A DNA stretch of 11,673 nt, from positions 496,737 to 508,409 of the forward strand of contig NZ_MDDW01000026.1 in the NCBI RefSeq assembly GCF_001854865.1, read 5' to 3'. The stretch comes from Rhizobium sp. LCM 4573 (GTDB lineage: Bacteria > Pseudomonadota > Alphaproteobacteria > Rhizobiales > Rhizobiaceae). Under the pieces are notes generated by a model that saw nothing but the letters and a program-made list of their open reading frames with translations, ran no database searches and was not told the DNA's origin. Every line of letters begins with the position of its first letter. The stretch's first letter is position 1. Made by a program: the position numbers and the translations under genes. Shown here one piece after another: positions 5,031 to 11,673 of this stretch.

Positions 5031-5959
5031 CCTCCCTTGATTTCCCAGACATTGATACCGAAGCGGCGGGCCTTGTCGCGCAAGTTCTCGGTAATGCCGG
5101 AACCGGGGAAGATGATGACGCCCGCCGGCATGACCGAGAGCATTTCGTCGTTGCGCCGGAAGGGGGCAGCCTTGGCGTGCCGGTTCCAGTTCGGCTTGAA
5201 AGCGATCTGCGTCACCTTGCGGGCATCGGCCCAGCAGGCGGCGATGCGTTCTGCACCTTTCGGGGAGCCGCCGTGCAGCAACACCATGTCGGAGTGCTTG
5301 GCGTAAACCTTGTCGAGAGCTGCCCATATTCGCTCGTGATCGTTGTAGTCCATGCCACCGCCGAAGGCGATCTTCGTACCGGCTGGGATCAGCACCTCGG
5401 TCTCGGTACGGCGACGGGCGGAGAGGAAGTCTCGGCTGTCGATCACCGCCGCGGTCATGTTGGCGTGGTTGACCTTCGAGCCGGTGCGCGGACGCCATGC
5501 CGAGCCGGTCTCAGCCTCGAAGAGGTCGGCCGCATGGTCGCGCATGAACTCGAAGGCGTTGCGGCGCTCAAGAAGCGTGATGCCTTCGGCGACCAGGCGC
5601 TCCAACTCAACGCTCTTCACCTCCGAGCCGTCCTGTTCGCGCTGGCCGATGCGCTGTGCATCCTCGTTGCGCTGAAGCTCGCGCTGGATGCGCTCGCCGG
5701 CCCGGTGGAAAAGATTGACCGTCGACCAGAGCAGGTCTTCGAGATCGGGTTCCAGCCGCGTGTCACAGAGCATCTCGAACATGGCGTCGAAGACCGCCGT
5801 TAGCGCCGACTGGACCACCCGCTCCCCGGGCAACGGCCGCGGGTCGGGTTCGTCCTGGAGGGGGCGATGACCGCAAAGCTGCATTTCGTAGATGAAGCGG
5901 TCGGTCGGGGAAGACACGTGATGGGGTTCGAGAGCGTCGATTGGAAGGGTCAGGTTCAT
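5021..5959 (-). CDS. DUF2493 domain protein, SLOG-like nucleotide-binding fold (312 aa)
   Basis: ATG at 5959-5957 is chosen because GGAG lies 8 bases upstream and the protein from here (MNLTLPIDALEPHHVSSPTD) reads normally; the same frame is open further upstream but that part is GC-rich non-coding-like. Residues 1-180 are an alpha-helical N-terminal region with no recognised motif. Residues 190-312 are the DUF2493 domain, related to the SLOG/YspA family: TKIAFGGGMDYNDHERIWAAL (195-215), LLHGGSPKGAERIAACWAD (227-245), the loop AAPFRRNDEML (264-274) and GVIIFPGSGITENLRDKA (280-297). In SLOG proteins the glycine-rich GGxxGA and PGxG loops bind nucleotides or their derivatives. The cellular role of DUF2493 proteins is unknown. 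Its 5' end faces the DUF1173 gene across a 650-bp spacer. Confidence 0.85.
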   Translation of the reverse strand: MNLTLPIDALEPHHVSSPTDRFIYEMQLCGHRPLQDEPDPRPLPGERVVQSALTAVFDAMFEMLCDTRLEPDLEDLLWSTVNLFHRAGERIQRELQRNEDAQRIGQREQDGSEVKSVELERLVAEGITLLERRNAFEFMRDHAADLFEAETGSAWRPRTGSKVNHANMTAAVIDSRDFLSARRRTETEVLIPAGTKIAFGGGMDYNDHERIWAALDKVYAKHSDMVLLHGGSPKGAERIAACWADARKVTQIAFKPNWNRHAKAAPFRRNDEMLSVMPAGVIIFPGSGITENLRDKARRFGINVWEIKGGGA

Positions 5960-6120
5960 GATGATCTCCGTCGGTTTTGACCGCGCCTCTCGCGGCCTGA
6001 CGACGATCCCTTCCATGCGGCAGGCGAGCCGGAACCGCGGCGCTTCACGCCGCGGCCCAGCGAAGCGCCGGGCGGCGAAAGAAGGGTTTCTTGACCCGCG
6101 AGGAGCGCCGGCTTCAGCAT

Positions 6121-6165
6121 TGGCCCGAAAAATGGGAACCGGTTTTCGGAACAGCCGATGCGCCA
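6121..6165. repeat. Rhizobiales intergenic repeat motif
   Basis: The core AAATGGGAACCGGTTTTCGG, flanked by CCGAAAA (6125-6131) and TTTTCGG (6143-6149) as an inverted pair, and followed by a GATGCGCCAA-type sequence, is a motif I recall as abundant between genes in Rhizobium, Sinorhizobium and Mesorhizobium genomes (RIME-like or palindromic elements). Its function is unknown. The identification is from memory of the motif, not from a search. Confidence 0.5.
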
Positions 6166-6534
6166 AGCAAGTGCCGGCGCGGGGAAGAAACCCGACTGAC
6201 CCGCTGAAGGCCCGACATCCGTATGGCAAGGGTCGCTCTCGGCAGGCCCGCGGGCGCCCTCTAACCGAATGGGGCATCATGGACCGGCCTTTCCTGCTAC
6301 GCCGCGCCCCCACCGTCCCGTCCAGCAGCACCAGATAGGAAAGAACGCCTGGGCATCTTCCGGCGCGAGCTGGACTGTCAAACGTCCAGTGTGCCGGTCG
6401 GATCCGGGTCGGCGCAGGTCTTCTTTGGAGTCGCCTAGCCTCAGGCAAGCACAGACGGCAGGATCCCGACCGACGATGGCGCTCGCCCCGACGTCTCGAT
6501 CGGAACCCGAAGGCGCAGATCTACCATGCACAGC

Positions 6535-6564
6535 ATTTTACTATCTGTTTTTCGATAGTAAAAT
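6535..6564. promoter_or_regulatory. Palindromic operator with embedded -10-like boxes, upstream of the DUF1173 gene
   Basis: ATTTTACTATC (6535-6545) and GATAGTAAAAT (6554-6564) are a perfect 11-bp inverted repeat around an 8-base spacer. Both arms contain TAAAAT, a -10-like hexamer, one on each strand, so the site could hold divergent promoters. It lies 45 bases upstream of the GTG at 6610, in an otherwise GC-rich spacer. A dimeric repressor binding here is the simplest reading. No convincing -35 box is seen. Confidence 0.5.
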
Positions 6565-6609
6565 AGATGCCAGGCATATACCTTCGGCCGGAGCAAGAGG
6601 AGAACCAAG

Positions 6610-7800
6610 GTGCGGAACTTCACGATCGGCGATCAGACAGTGGACGAATCCTCGCCCGAGTTTCGGCTACTGCTTCCGCACGCCTATGAGCAAAGGCTTC
6701 GCCCGATGTGCATGTGCAAGGAGCCCCCGGTTGCGATGTATATTACGCGCCTGGAGGATCGGTATCTCATCAAGCGCATTCCGCTTTCGGGGCGCGATCA
6801 CGATCCTGCGTGCCCCTCCTATGAGCCTCCCTACGAGCTTTCCGGCCTCGGGCCGCTGATCGGCAATGCGATCCAGATCGATGCCAGCGACAAGGCAGAC
6901 CTGAAGCTGGATTTTTCCCTGACAAAACGCGGGCCACGAACGACGCCGGGCGCATCGGCTGAGACAGCTGAGCCGGCCATCCGCAGTGAGCCCAGGAAAC
7001 TGTCGCTCAGGGCGATGCTGCATTATCTCTGGGAGGCTGGTGAATTGACGGAATGGCGCTCGACATGGGCGGGCCGGCGCGGCTGGGGCCGGGTGCGTAC
7101 GAGCCTCATCAATGCGGCCTCGCAGATGACCGCAAGGGGCGGTTCGCTAAGCGACATGCTCTTCGTTCCCGAGGTGTTTCATCCGGACGACAAGGACGGG
7201 ATTGCTGCCCGGCGTGCCGCCGCGCTCAAGAATATACAGGCGACTGGTTCGGGGCCGCGAAAACTTATGATGATCGTGGCCGAGGTGAAGGAGTTTTCCA
7301 CCGCCCGCGGAGGTCACAAGATTGTCGTACGGCACCTGCCCTTCCCGCTGATGATCGACGATGGCGCATGGGGGCGTCTCGCAGCACGCTATGAGACCGA
7401 ACTGGAACTCTGGCGCTCGAGCGAGGCGTTCCATCTGATCGTCATCGCGACTTTCGGCGTCTCGACCGCTGGCATCGCGTCTATTGAAGAGGTTGCCCTG
7501 ATGGTGACCAACGAGCATTGGCTGCCATTCGAGAACATCCACGAGCTGCGGCTGCTGGAGAAACTCAGCCATTTCAAGCGAAAGAGCGTTAAGGGCCTGC
7601 GTTTCAACCTGGGCCGTGATGTGCCAATCGTGTCGGTGACATTGCCGGAACAGAAGCCTGCCCCCGTCGCGATGTTTATCGTACCGGCAGGTGCCGGAGA
7701 TGATTACGAGCAGGCGCTCACCAATATGATCGACCTGAGACCGGAGATTACGCCTTGGGTCTGGAGAGTGGCCGAGAGCGATATCCCTCCACTTCCCTGA
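6610..7800 (+). CDS. DUF1173 domain protein (396 aa)
   Basis: GTG at 6610 is preceded by AGAGGAGAACCAAG, which fixes the start. The protein begins MRNFTIGDQTVDESSPEF and matches the order I know for DUF1173 proteins of rhizobial and other proteobacterial plasmids and integrative elements: RPMCMCKEPPVAMYITRLED (31-50), IPLSGRDHDPACPSYEPPYE (57-76), then LRAMLHYLWEAGELTEW and GRRGWGRVRTSL, and a long C-terminal part. Cysteines 34, 36 and 68 with His64 could bind a metal; this is inferred from their spacing only. Length is normal. The function is unknown; family members sit near conjugation, antirestriction and SLOG-type genes. Transcription probably starts at or near the palindrome 6535-6564. 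Confidence 0.85.
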   Translation: MRNFTIGDQTVDESSPEFRLLLPHAYEQRLRPMCMCKEPPVAMYITRLEDRYLIKRIPLSGRDHDPACPSYEPPYELSGLGPLIGNAIQIDASDKADLKLDFSLTKRGPRTTPGASAETAEPAIRSEPRKLSLRAMLHYLWEAGELTEWRSTWAGRRGWGRVRTSLINAASQMTARGGSLSDMLFVPEVFHPDDKDGIAARRAAALKNIQATGSGPRKLMMIVAEVKEFSTARGGHKIVVRHLPFPLMIDDGAWGRLAARYETELELWRSSEAFHLIVIATFGVSTAGIASIEEVALMVTNEHWLPFENIHELRLLEKLSHFKRKSVKGLRFNLGRDVPIVSVTLPEQKPAPVAMFIVPAGAGDDYEQALTNMIDLRPEITPWVWRVAESDIPPLP

Positions 7801-7999
7801 TACCGGACGAGACCGGCCGCGAGCCGAAAATCATGGTACTCATGCTGAAATCTCCTGAAACGAAGAAGCCCGCCTGACCGCTTTCGTGACAGCCGGGCTG
7901 GCGTGGTGGAAGATGGCTTGCCACCGGGAGTGCCTGTCCGACGTGGCAAGCAGGCGGGATGCTAAGGCGCGCCACCCCAAAAGCGGCGCTTATTGGCTC
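7801..7999. other. Intergenic region between convergent genes with nested inverted repeats
   Basis: CCCGCCTG (7869-7876) pairs with CAGGCGGG (7951-7958), enclosing CTTGCCAC (7917-7924) / GTGGCAAG (7943-7950) and a small CAGC-CGG-GCTG stem near 7890-7900: a branched fold of about 90 bases. No U tract follows on either strand, so simple termination is not clear. A weaker GCGCC/GGCGC stem lies just after the ArdB stop on the minus strand. Confidence 0.5.
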
Positions 8000-8422
8000 T
8001 CAATCGATCGCCTGGAAGATCTCGGCAGCTTCTGGATGGTCGGTTGAATAGGCGTAGAGACGACCGTAGCCCTTAGAGAGATGTTCGGACTGATAATGGA
8101 AGGAGAGGTGGGAGAAGGCGAACAGTGTGGCGATGATGCCGGCGGCCTCAGCGGACACCTCCCCCTGAAATCCGGTGATCTCGCCGGTGATCCGAAACCG
8201 CGATCTGGATTTAGGAGCCAGGAATAGCGGTTTGCCCTCGTGTTCATAGAAATCCCAGAAGCCGCCGCCATAGTCGAGCGGGCTCAGCCAACCCATGGAG
8301 GTGTAGACCGCGTTTTCAGCAACGATCAGGCGCGAGCGGCCGAACAAAGTAGGCAGAAATTCCTGGCGACGCTCTTCGGGGACGACGGTGGCGCTTTGGC
8401 GCGCAATCATGGATGTCGGCAT
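8000..8422 (-). CDS. ardB: ArdB/KlcA-type antirestriction protein (140 aa)
   Basis: ArdB/KlcA proteins protect incoming plasmid DNA from type I restriction enzymes of the new host, without being DNA mimics of the ArdA kind. The sequence has the family order: VPEERRQEFLPTLFG (14-28), 'NAVYTSMGWLSPLDYGGGFW' (37-56) with the hallmark YGGGFWDFYE, LFLAPKSRSRFRI (66-78), GFQGEVSAEAAGIIATLFAF (84-103) and the C-terminal HPEAAEIFQAID. Length is normal for the family. ATG at 8422 is chosen because GGAG lies 9 bases upstream and the protein then starts just before the conserved part; an upstream in-frame ATG at 8476 would add 18 residues without support. It converges on the DUF1173 gene and is monocistronic, with debris rather than an intact gene upstream. 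Confidence 0.9.
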   Translation of the reverse strand: MPTSMIARQSATVVPEERRQEFLPTLFGRSRLIVAENAVYTSMGWLSPLDYGGGFWDFYEHEGKPLFLAPKSRSRFRITGEITGFQGEVSAEAAGIIATLFAFSHLSFHYQSEHLSKGYGRLYAYSTDHPEAAEIFQAID

Positions 8423-9337
8423 CGATTTTATCTCCAGAGAGGCGACAGAGTTCCGGCCAGACAACCCTCTCTCCATCGTCCGGCTTCAACCCTCCTCCGG
8501 CCCCTCTCTTCCTCAACCCGCCGACCGCAGCCGTCCCTTCCCCGTAAAACATGCTTGGCTCCATCTTCATAAATCGGAAAGCCGGACACCATGGCAGGGC
8601 CTCCGGTGGAGGCTGGTCTGAATGGACTATTCTGCCGCTTCGAGACGCGCGCCATCGTCCTCCCCCCCTCGATGGATGCCTCTTCGGCATCTGCGCCTTC
8701 TGTCAGGAAGGTCGGCAGTTCGACGTTGACGCTTGCCGCGTTATTGTCGTCGATAACCCATCCGCATCCACGGCGGCAGCACCGGGCTCGCCGGGGTCTC
8801 GCCGACCGGGAGCCGTAGCATTTCAGGAAGCCATCGGATCCTTACAGCAGCCGGGCGGCCTCGCGCGCCGGCCCTGGTTGAATGGCCCGATAAGGACAGG
8901 TCACCAGGCTCACACCCGCCATGGAAGTCTTTTCCGGAACTCTGCCTGCCGAGTTATCCACAGCATGGTTTCCATCATAGATTGAGTCTTCTTTGATCCG
9001 CAATTGCGCTGTGAAGGTGCAAGATGACGCACGTAACATCCGACAGCTGGAACTCTTCCCCAAAAATAGCTGGGATGGGGAGGCCTCTCCGCAATTGCAC
9101 ATATTACGTAAGGTGCCGGTCAGGCGTCTCGAATCTTTCGCCCACCGGCTTGCGGGACACCGGCGCCTGCCGGAGCCTTACCAAAACCCGCCTCGGAATA
9201 GCCGCAACCCTCGGCTGCAAGACCAGGGGTGAAGGAGAAGTCCCTCAGTGGGAACAATGCAAACTGAGTTGCATTCGAGGCTTTTCTCACATTCACTTCA
9301 CCGCCTGATGAACACAAACTGGGAAGGAGCATAAAAA
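8423..9337. other. 915-bp region without an intact gene: coding debris and regulatory candidates
   Basis: On the minus strand, about 8765-8565 reads with protein-like composition (WVIDDNNAASVNVELPTF, then LTEGADAEEASIEGG, then SPFRPASTGGPAMVSGFPIY), but without a start and running into low-complexity sequence. Just upstream an ATG frame (MLRLPVGETPASPVLPPW) stops near 8753, as if frame-shifted from it. Another fragment ends ...GVSLVTCPYRAIQPGPAR near 8842. These look like decayed genes. A perfect DnaA box, TTATCCACA (8954-8962), stands alone. The last 350 bases hold the inverted repeat at 9256-9275 before oppA. No family was recognised in the debris. Confidence 0.4.
9251..9275 (+). promoter_or_regulatory. 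Inverted repeat and possible promoter upstream of oppA
   Basis: AATGCAA (9256-9262) and TTGCATT (9269-9275) form a perfect 7-bp inverted repeat around ACTGAG, a typical size for a dimeric regulator site. It begins directly after GGAAC (9251-9255), which with CATT 16 bases later resembles a weak EcfG/RpoE2 promoter (consensus ends CGTT); TTGCAT could alternatively be a -35 box. It lies about 60 bases upstream of the oppA start. Confidence 0.4.
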
Positions 9338-10936
9338 ATGTCATCACGAATCTTGAACCTCCGAACGGCCGCGCTGATTGGCAGCGTGCTACTTGGCGCC
9401 ACGTCAGCCTTTGCAGAGGCAGTTCTCCATCGCGGAAACGCCGGCGAACCGCAGACACTCGATCAGGCGCATACGTCGATCAACATCGAAGAATTCATTC
9501 TGAAGGATCTTTACGAAGGCCTGACGATCTATGATGCTGCCGGCAAGATCGTACCGGGAGCCGCCGAATCCTGGACCGTGTCGGAAGATGGGACGACCTA
9601 TACGTTCAAGCTGCGCGAGAATGCGAACTGGTCGGACGGCTCACCCGTCACGGCGGAGGATTTCGTGTTCTCCTTCCAGCGAATAGAAGATCCGAAAACG
9701 GCTGCGGGTTACGCGAACATTCTCTATCCAATCAAAAACGCGGAAAAGATCAACAAGGGTGAACTCGCGACCAGCGAGCTTGGCGTGAAGGCCGTCGATG
9801 CCAAGACGCTAGAAATCACCTTGGAACGGCCAACACCATTCATTCTGGAGCTCCTCGCGCATCAGACGGCCCTTCCCGTCTCCAAGGCAAGCGTCGAGAA
9901 GAACGGAGCCGATTTCGTAAAACCTGGCGTGATGGTTTCCAACGGGGCGTTCAAGCTCGTGAGCCATGTGCCGAACGACAGCCTGGTGGTTGAGAAGAAC
10001 ACCAATCACTGGGACGCGGCCAACACCAAGCTCGACAAGGTGATCTTCTACCCGATTGACGACCAGGCCGCTTCCGTGCGCCGGTTCGAGGCCAAGGAAA
10101 TGGACCTGGTCTACAATTTCTCCGCCGATCAGATCGAACGTCTTCGAACCTCCTATGGCGACCAGGTTCACATATCGCCGACCTTGGCGACATATTACTA
10201 CGCCTTCGACAGCCGTCAGGAACCGTACAGCGACGTGCGCGTCCGCCGTGCCCTGTCCATGGCTGTCGACCGGGACTTCCTCGCCAAGGAGATCTACAGC
10301 GGCTCGCAGATCCCGGCCTACTCGATGGTTCCCCCTGGCATGGAGACCTATGGCGAGCCGTCCAAGGCTGATTTTGCGGAAATGTCCCAGCTCGACCGTG
10401 AGGACAAGGCAATCGAACTCATGAAAGAGGCGGGGTATGGCGAAGGCGGCAAGCCGCTCAATATCGAAATCCGCTACAACACGAACCCGAACCACGAGCG
10501 CGTGGCTACCGCGGTTGCGGATATGTGGAAGAACACCTTTGGCGCCAGCGTCTCGCTGGTAAACCTCGATGTGTCGTCTCACTACGCATATCTGCAGGAG
10601 GACGGAAAGTTCAACGTCGCTCGCGCCGGCTGGGTGGCAGACTATGCCGACGCGGAAAACTTCCTCGCCCTCAGCCTCAGCACCAATGAGACGTTCAACT
10701 ACGGCCAGTATAAAAATCCCGAATTCGACGACCTGATGAAAAGGTCTTACGAGGAGCGAGATCAGGCCAAGCGATCAAAGCTTCTTCATGAGGCTGAAGC
10801 CCTCGTGATGCGCGACCAGCCGGTCGCCCCGCTTCTTACGCAGGCCGATCTGTGGCTTGTCTCCGACCGGATCAAGGGCTGGCACGACAATGCAGTAAAC
10901 GAGCATCTCAGCCGCTTCCTCAGCGTTTCCGAATAA
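9338..10936 (+). CDS. oppA: Oligopeptide ABC transporter substrate-binding protein OppA (532 aa)
   Basis: A periplasmic binding protein that captures short peptides and hands them to an inner-membrane ABC importer. AAGGAG precedes ATG 9338 at normal spacing. Residues 1-26 are a Sec signal peptide (LIGSVLLGATSAFA, cleavage after AFA-26 likely). The mature part follows the OppA family (SBP_bac_5): DLYEGLTIYDAAGKIVPGAA, 'SDGSPVTAEDFVFSFQRI', 'ATYYYAFDSRQEPYSDVRVR' (284-303) then RALSMAVDRDF, and GWVADYADAENFL (431-443). The last motif corresponds to GWCADY in E. coli OppA, where the aspartate (here Asp435) binds the peptide alpha-amino group, which supports peptide rather than sugar or nickel binding. 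Length is normal. First gene of an opp operon, followed by oppB after a strong hairpin. Exact peptide preference cannot be read. Confidence 0.9.
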   Translation: MSSRILNLRTAALIGSVLLGATSAFAEAVLHRGNAGEPQTLDQAHTSINIEEFILKDLYEGLTIYDAAGKIVPGAAESWTVSEDGTTYTFKLRENANWSDGSPVTAEDFVFSFQRIEDPKTAAGYANILYPIKNAEKINKGELATSELGVKAVDAKTLEITLERPTPFILELLAHQTALPVSKASVEKNGADFVKPGVMVSNGAFKLVSHVPNDSLVVEKNTNHWDAANTKLDKVIFYPIDDQAASVRRFEAKEMDLVYNFSADQIERLRTSYGDQVHISPTLATYYYAFDSRQEPYSDVRVRRALSMAVDRDFLAKEIYSGSQIPAYSMVPPGMETYGEPSKADFAEMSQLDREDKAIELMKEAGYGEGGKPLNIEIRYNTNPNHERVATAVADMWKNTFGASVSLVNLDVSSHYAYLQEDGKFNVARAGWVADYADAENFLALSLSTNETFNYGQYKNPEFDDLMKRSYEERDQAKRSKLLHEAEALVMRDQPVAPLLTQADLWLVSDRIKGWHDNAVNEHLSRFLSVSE

Positions 10937-10945
10937 TCAGACGGA

Positions 10946-10977
10946 CAAATGGCGCGCCGCTTCCGGCGCGCCATTTG
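10946..10977 (+). promoter_or_regulatory. Very stable oppA-oppB intercistronic hairpin
   Basis: A perfect 14-bp stem, 10946-10959 with 10964-10977 (CAAATGGCGCGCCG), closed by a CTTC loop, 10 bases after the oppA stop and 15 before the oppB start. There is no U tract. In ABC operons such hairpins protect the upstream mRNA from 3' decay or cause partial termination, giving more binding protein than permease. The oppB ribosome binding site (AGGAGA) starts just outside the stem. Confidence 0.75.
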
Positions 10978-10991
10978 GCAGGAGAACCGGT

Positions 10992-11673
10992 ATGCTGTCC
11001 TTTGTTCTGCGCCGTCTGGCGAGCGCCGTGCCGACACTGTTCATCGTCGTCACGATTTCCTTTTTTCTCATGCGTTTCGCCCCCGGTGGCCCGTTCAATC
11101 TCGAACGTCCATTGCCTCCCGCGACGATGGAAAACCTGATGCGGACCTATCAGCTCGATCAGCCGCTCTGGCGTCAATACGTCACCTATATCTCCAATGC
11201 CGTGACAGGTGATTTTGGCCCCAGTTACATATACAAGGACAATACCGTCGCCGAGCTGATCGGCAAAGGCCTGCCCTATTCGGTCGAGCTCGGCTTTTAC
11301 GCGCTGCTCCTGGCGCTGATCGGCGGTGTCTTAACAGGCACCGTAGCTGCGCTTCGGCAAAACAGCCTGCTTGATTTCTTGATCATGTCGCTGGCGACAG
11401 TGGGTACGACGATCCCCAATTTCGTTGTCGGCCCCGTCTTGACGCTGGTCTTTGCCATCGGGCTGTCCCTTCTGCCGGCAGGCGGCTGGGGCGATGGGTC
11501 GCTGTCATTCCTGATCCTTCCGATGATCGCGCTGGCGCTGCCGCAACTGGCTGTGTTCGCACGTCTCACCCGTGGCTCGATGATCGAGGCACTTCACGGC
11601 GACCACATTCGCACGGCCCGTGCCTATGGCTTACCGTCTCGGGTGGTGGTGGTAACGCATGCGATGCGGGGGG
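10992..11673 (+). CDS. oppB: Oligopeptide ABC transporter permease OppB (N-terminal part, runs off the right edge)
   Basis: ATG at 10992 with AGGAGA 7 bases upstream; the frame is open to the end of the window (227 codons of an expected ~305-315). It starts MLSFVLRRLASAVPTLFIVV with the first membrane helix (11-28), as is typical of OppB/DppB permeases, then RFAPGGPFNLERPLPP, 'YQLDQPLWRQYVTYISN', DFGPSY, and further helices around 100-120, 129-155 and 172-190. Residues 199-214 (EALHGDHIRTARAYGL) are the EAA cytoplasmic loop, with its conserved glycine 213, which contacts the ATPase subunit. Transport partners OppC, OppD and OppF should lie to the right. Confidence 0.9.
   Translation, partial: MLSFVLRRLASAVPTLFIVVTISFFLMRFAPGGPFNLERPLPPATMENLMRTYQLDQPLWRQYVTYISNAVTGDFGPSYIYKDNTVAELIGKGLPYSVELGFYALLLALIGGVLTGTVAALRQNSLLDFLIMSLATVGTTIPNFVVGPVLTLVFAIGLSLLPAGGWGDGSLSFLILPMIALALPQLAVFARLTRGSMIEALHGDHIRTARAYGLPSRVVVVTHAMRG

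Larger units (their letters stand above)
5960..6609. other. 650-bp divergent intergenic region (DUF2493 / DUF1173)
   Basis: No coding sequence is supported; the open frames here are GC-rich and of arginine/proline/serine-rich composition. It holds an 8-bp GC hairpin at 6035-6055 (CCGCGGCG / CGCCGCGG, loop CTTCA), which would lie in or before the leader of the DUF2493 gene, a Rhizobiales intergenic repeat at 6121-6165, and the operator-like palindrome at 6535-6564. The length is large for a plain divergent promoter. Confidence 0.6.

Noticed and set aside
4827..5306. 159-codon plus-strand ORF starting MERHPTETTLDLNALL
   Set aside because: Its second half is antisense to the end of the DUF2493 gene and crosses that gene's terminator; no ribosome binding site.
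5177..5803. Long plus-strand open frame (208 codons) across the DUF2493 gene
   Set aside because: It is the antisense of a recognisable DUF2493 protein; the GC-rich third positions of that gene keep the opposite strand open. No start signal or family resemblance.
5960..6448. N-terminal extension of the DUF2493 frame up to 6448
   Set aside because: The added ~163 residues are Arg/Pro/Gly-rich with no domain, run through a 6035-6055 hairpin and an intergenic repeat, and a good ribosome binding site sits before ATG 5959.
8954..8962. Perfect DnaA box TTATCCACA as a replication origin
   Set aside because: A single 9-mer can occur by chance; there is no cluster of boxes, iterons, A/T-rich unwinding region or rep gene nearby.
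9809..10582. 257-codon minus-strand frame inside oppA
   Set aside because: Antisense shadow of a clear OppA protein; no ribosome binding site or recognised motif.
1..11673. CRISPR arrays, tRNA or rRNA genes, intact transposases
   Set aside because: None seen: no regularly spaced direct repeats, no cloverleaf with a T-loop signature, and no transposase motif in any frame read.

Overview
The window looks like part of a plasmid, or another accessory replicon or integrated element, of a rhizobial alphaproteobacterium (Rhizobium/Agrobacterium/Sinorhizobium/Mesorhizobium type). The reasons are the GC-rich coding style, a TraG/VirD4-type coupling protein most like those of Ti and rhizobial plasmids, a set of families that travel together on rhizobial plasmids (DUF736, DUF3987, DUF2493, DUF1173, ArdB/KlcA), a match to the alphaproteobacterial EcfG/RpoE2 stress promoter, and an intergenic motif that is repeated in Rhizobiales genomes. 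No species is claimed; all family calls were made by reading the sequence.

Layout. 1-458 (+): C-terminal part of a TraG-type conjugative coupling protein. 485-1013 (-): two genes with an ATGA overlap, a 39-residue protein followed by a 137-residue PemK-like protein broken by one frameshift. 1217-1540 (-): an intact DUF736 gene. 1541-2118: a head-to-head, decayed second copy of that gene, with the two leaders forming a long inverted repeat. 2225-3333 (+): a stress-type promoter, a 25-residue membrane peptide, a 298-residue membrane protein and a terminator. 3353-3850 (+): two small unknown ORFs. 3995-4414 (-): 5'-truncated remnant of a DUF3987 primase/helicase-like gene. 4514-4702 (+): a 62-residue hypothetical gene with a strong ribosome binding site. 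4707-4905 (-): a possible AlpA-like remnant. 5021-5959 (-): DUF2493 (SLOG-fold) protein. 6610-7800 (+): DUF1173 protein, divergent from the DUF2493 gene across a 650-bp region holding a palindromic operator candidate. 8000-8422 (-): ArdB/KlcA antirestriction protein. 8423-9337: no intact gene, but coding-like debris and regulatory candidates. 9338-end (+): oppA and the start of oppB of an oligopeptide ABC importer.

How it fits together. The left 8.4 kb is mobile-element cargo: transfer (TraG), protection from host restriction on entry (ArdB), nucleotide- or nucleic-acid-related SLOG and DUF1173 proteins, a possible toxin-antitoxin pair, and several decaying genes (PemK-like frameshift, DUF736 copy, DUF3987, possible AlpA). 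The 2225-3333 unit looks like an independent general-stress operon. The right end is a conventional peptide-uptake operon with a very stable hairpin between the binding protein and permease genes. The points most worth a second look are the inverted DUF736 duplication with its hairpin, the frameshifted TA-like pair and the stress-promoter operon with its tiny membrane peptide. Nothing here proves a new system.
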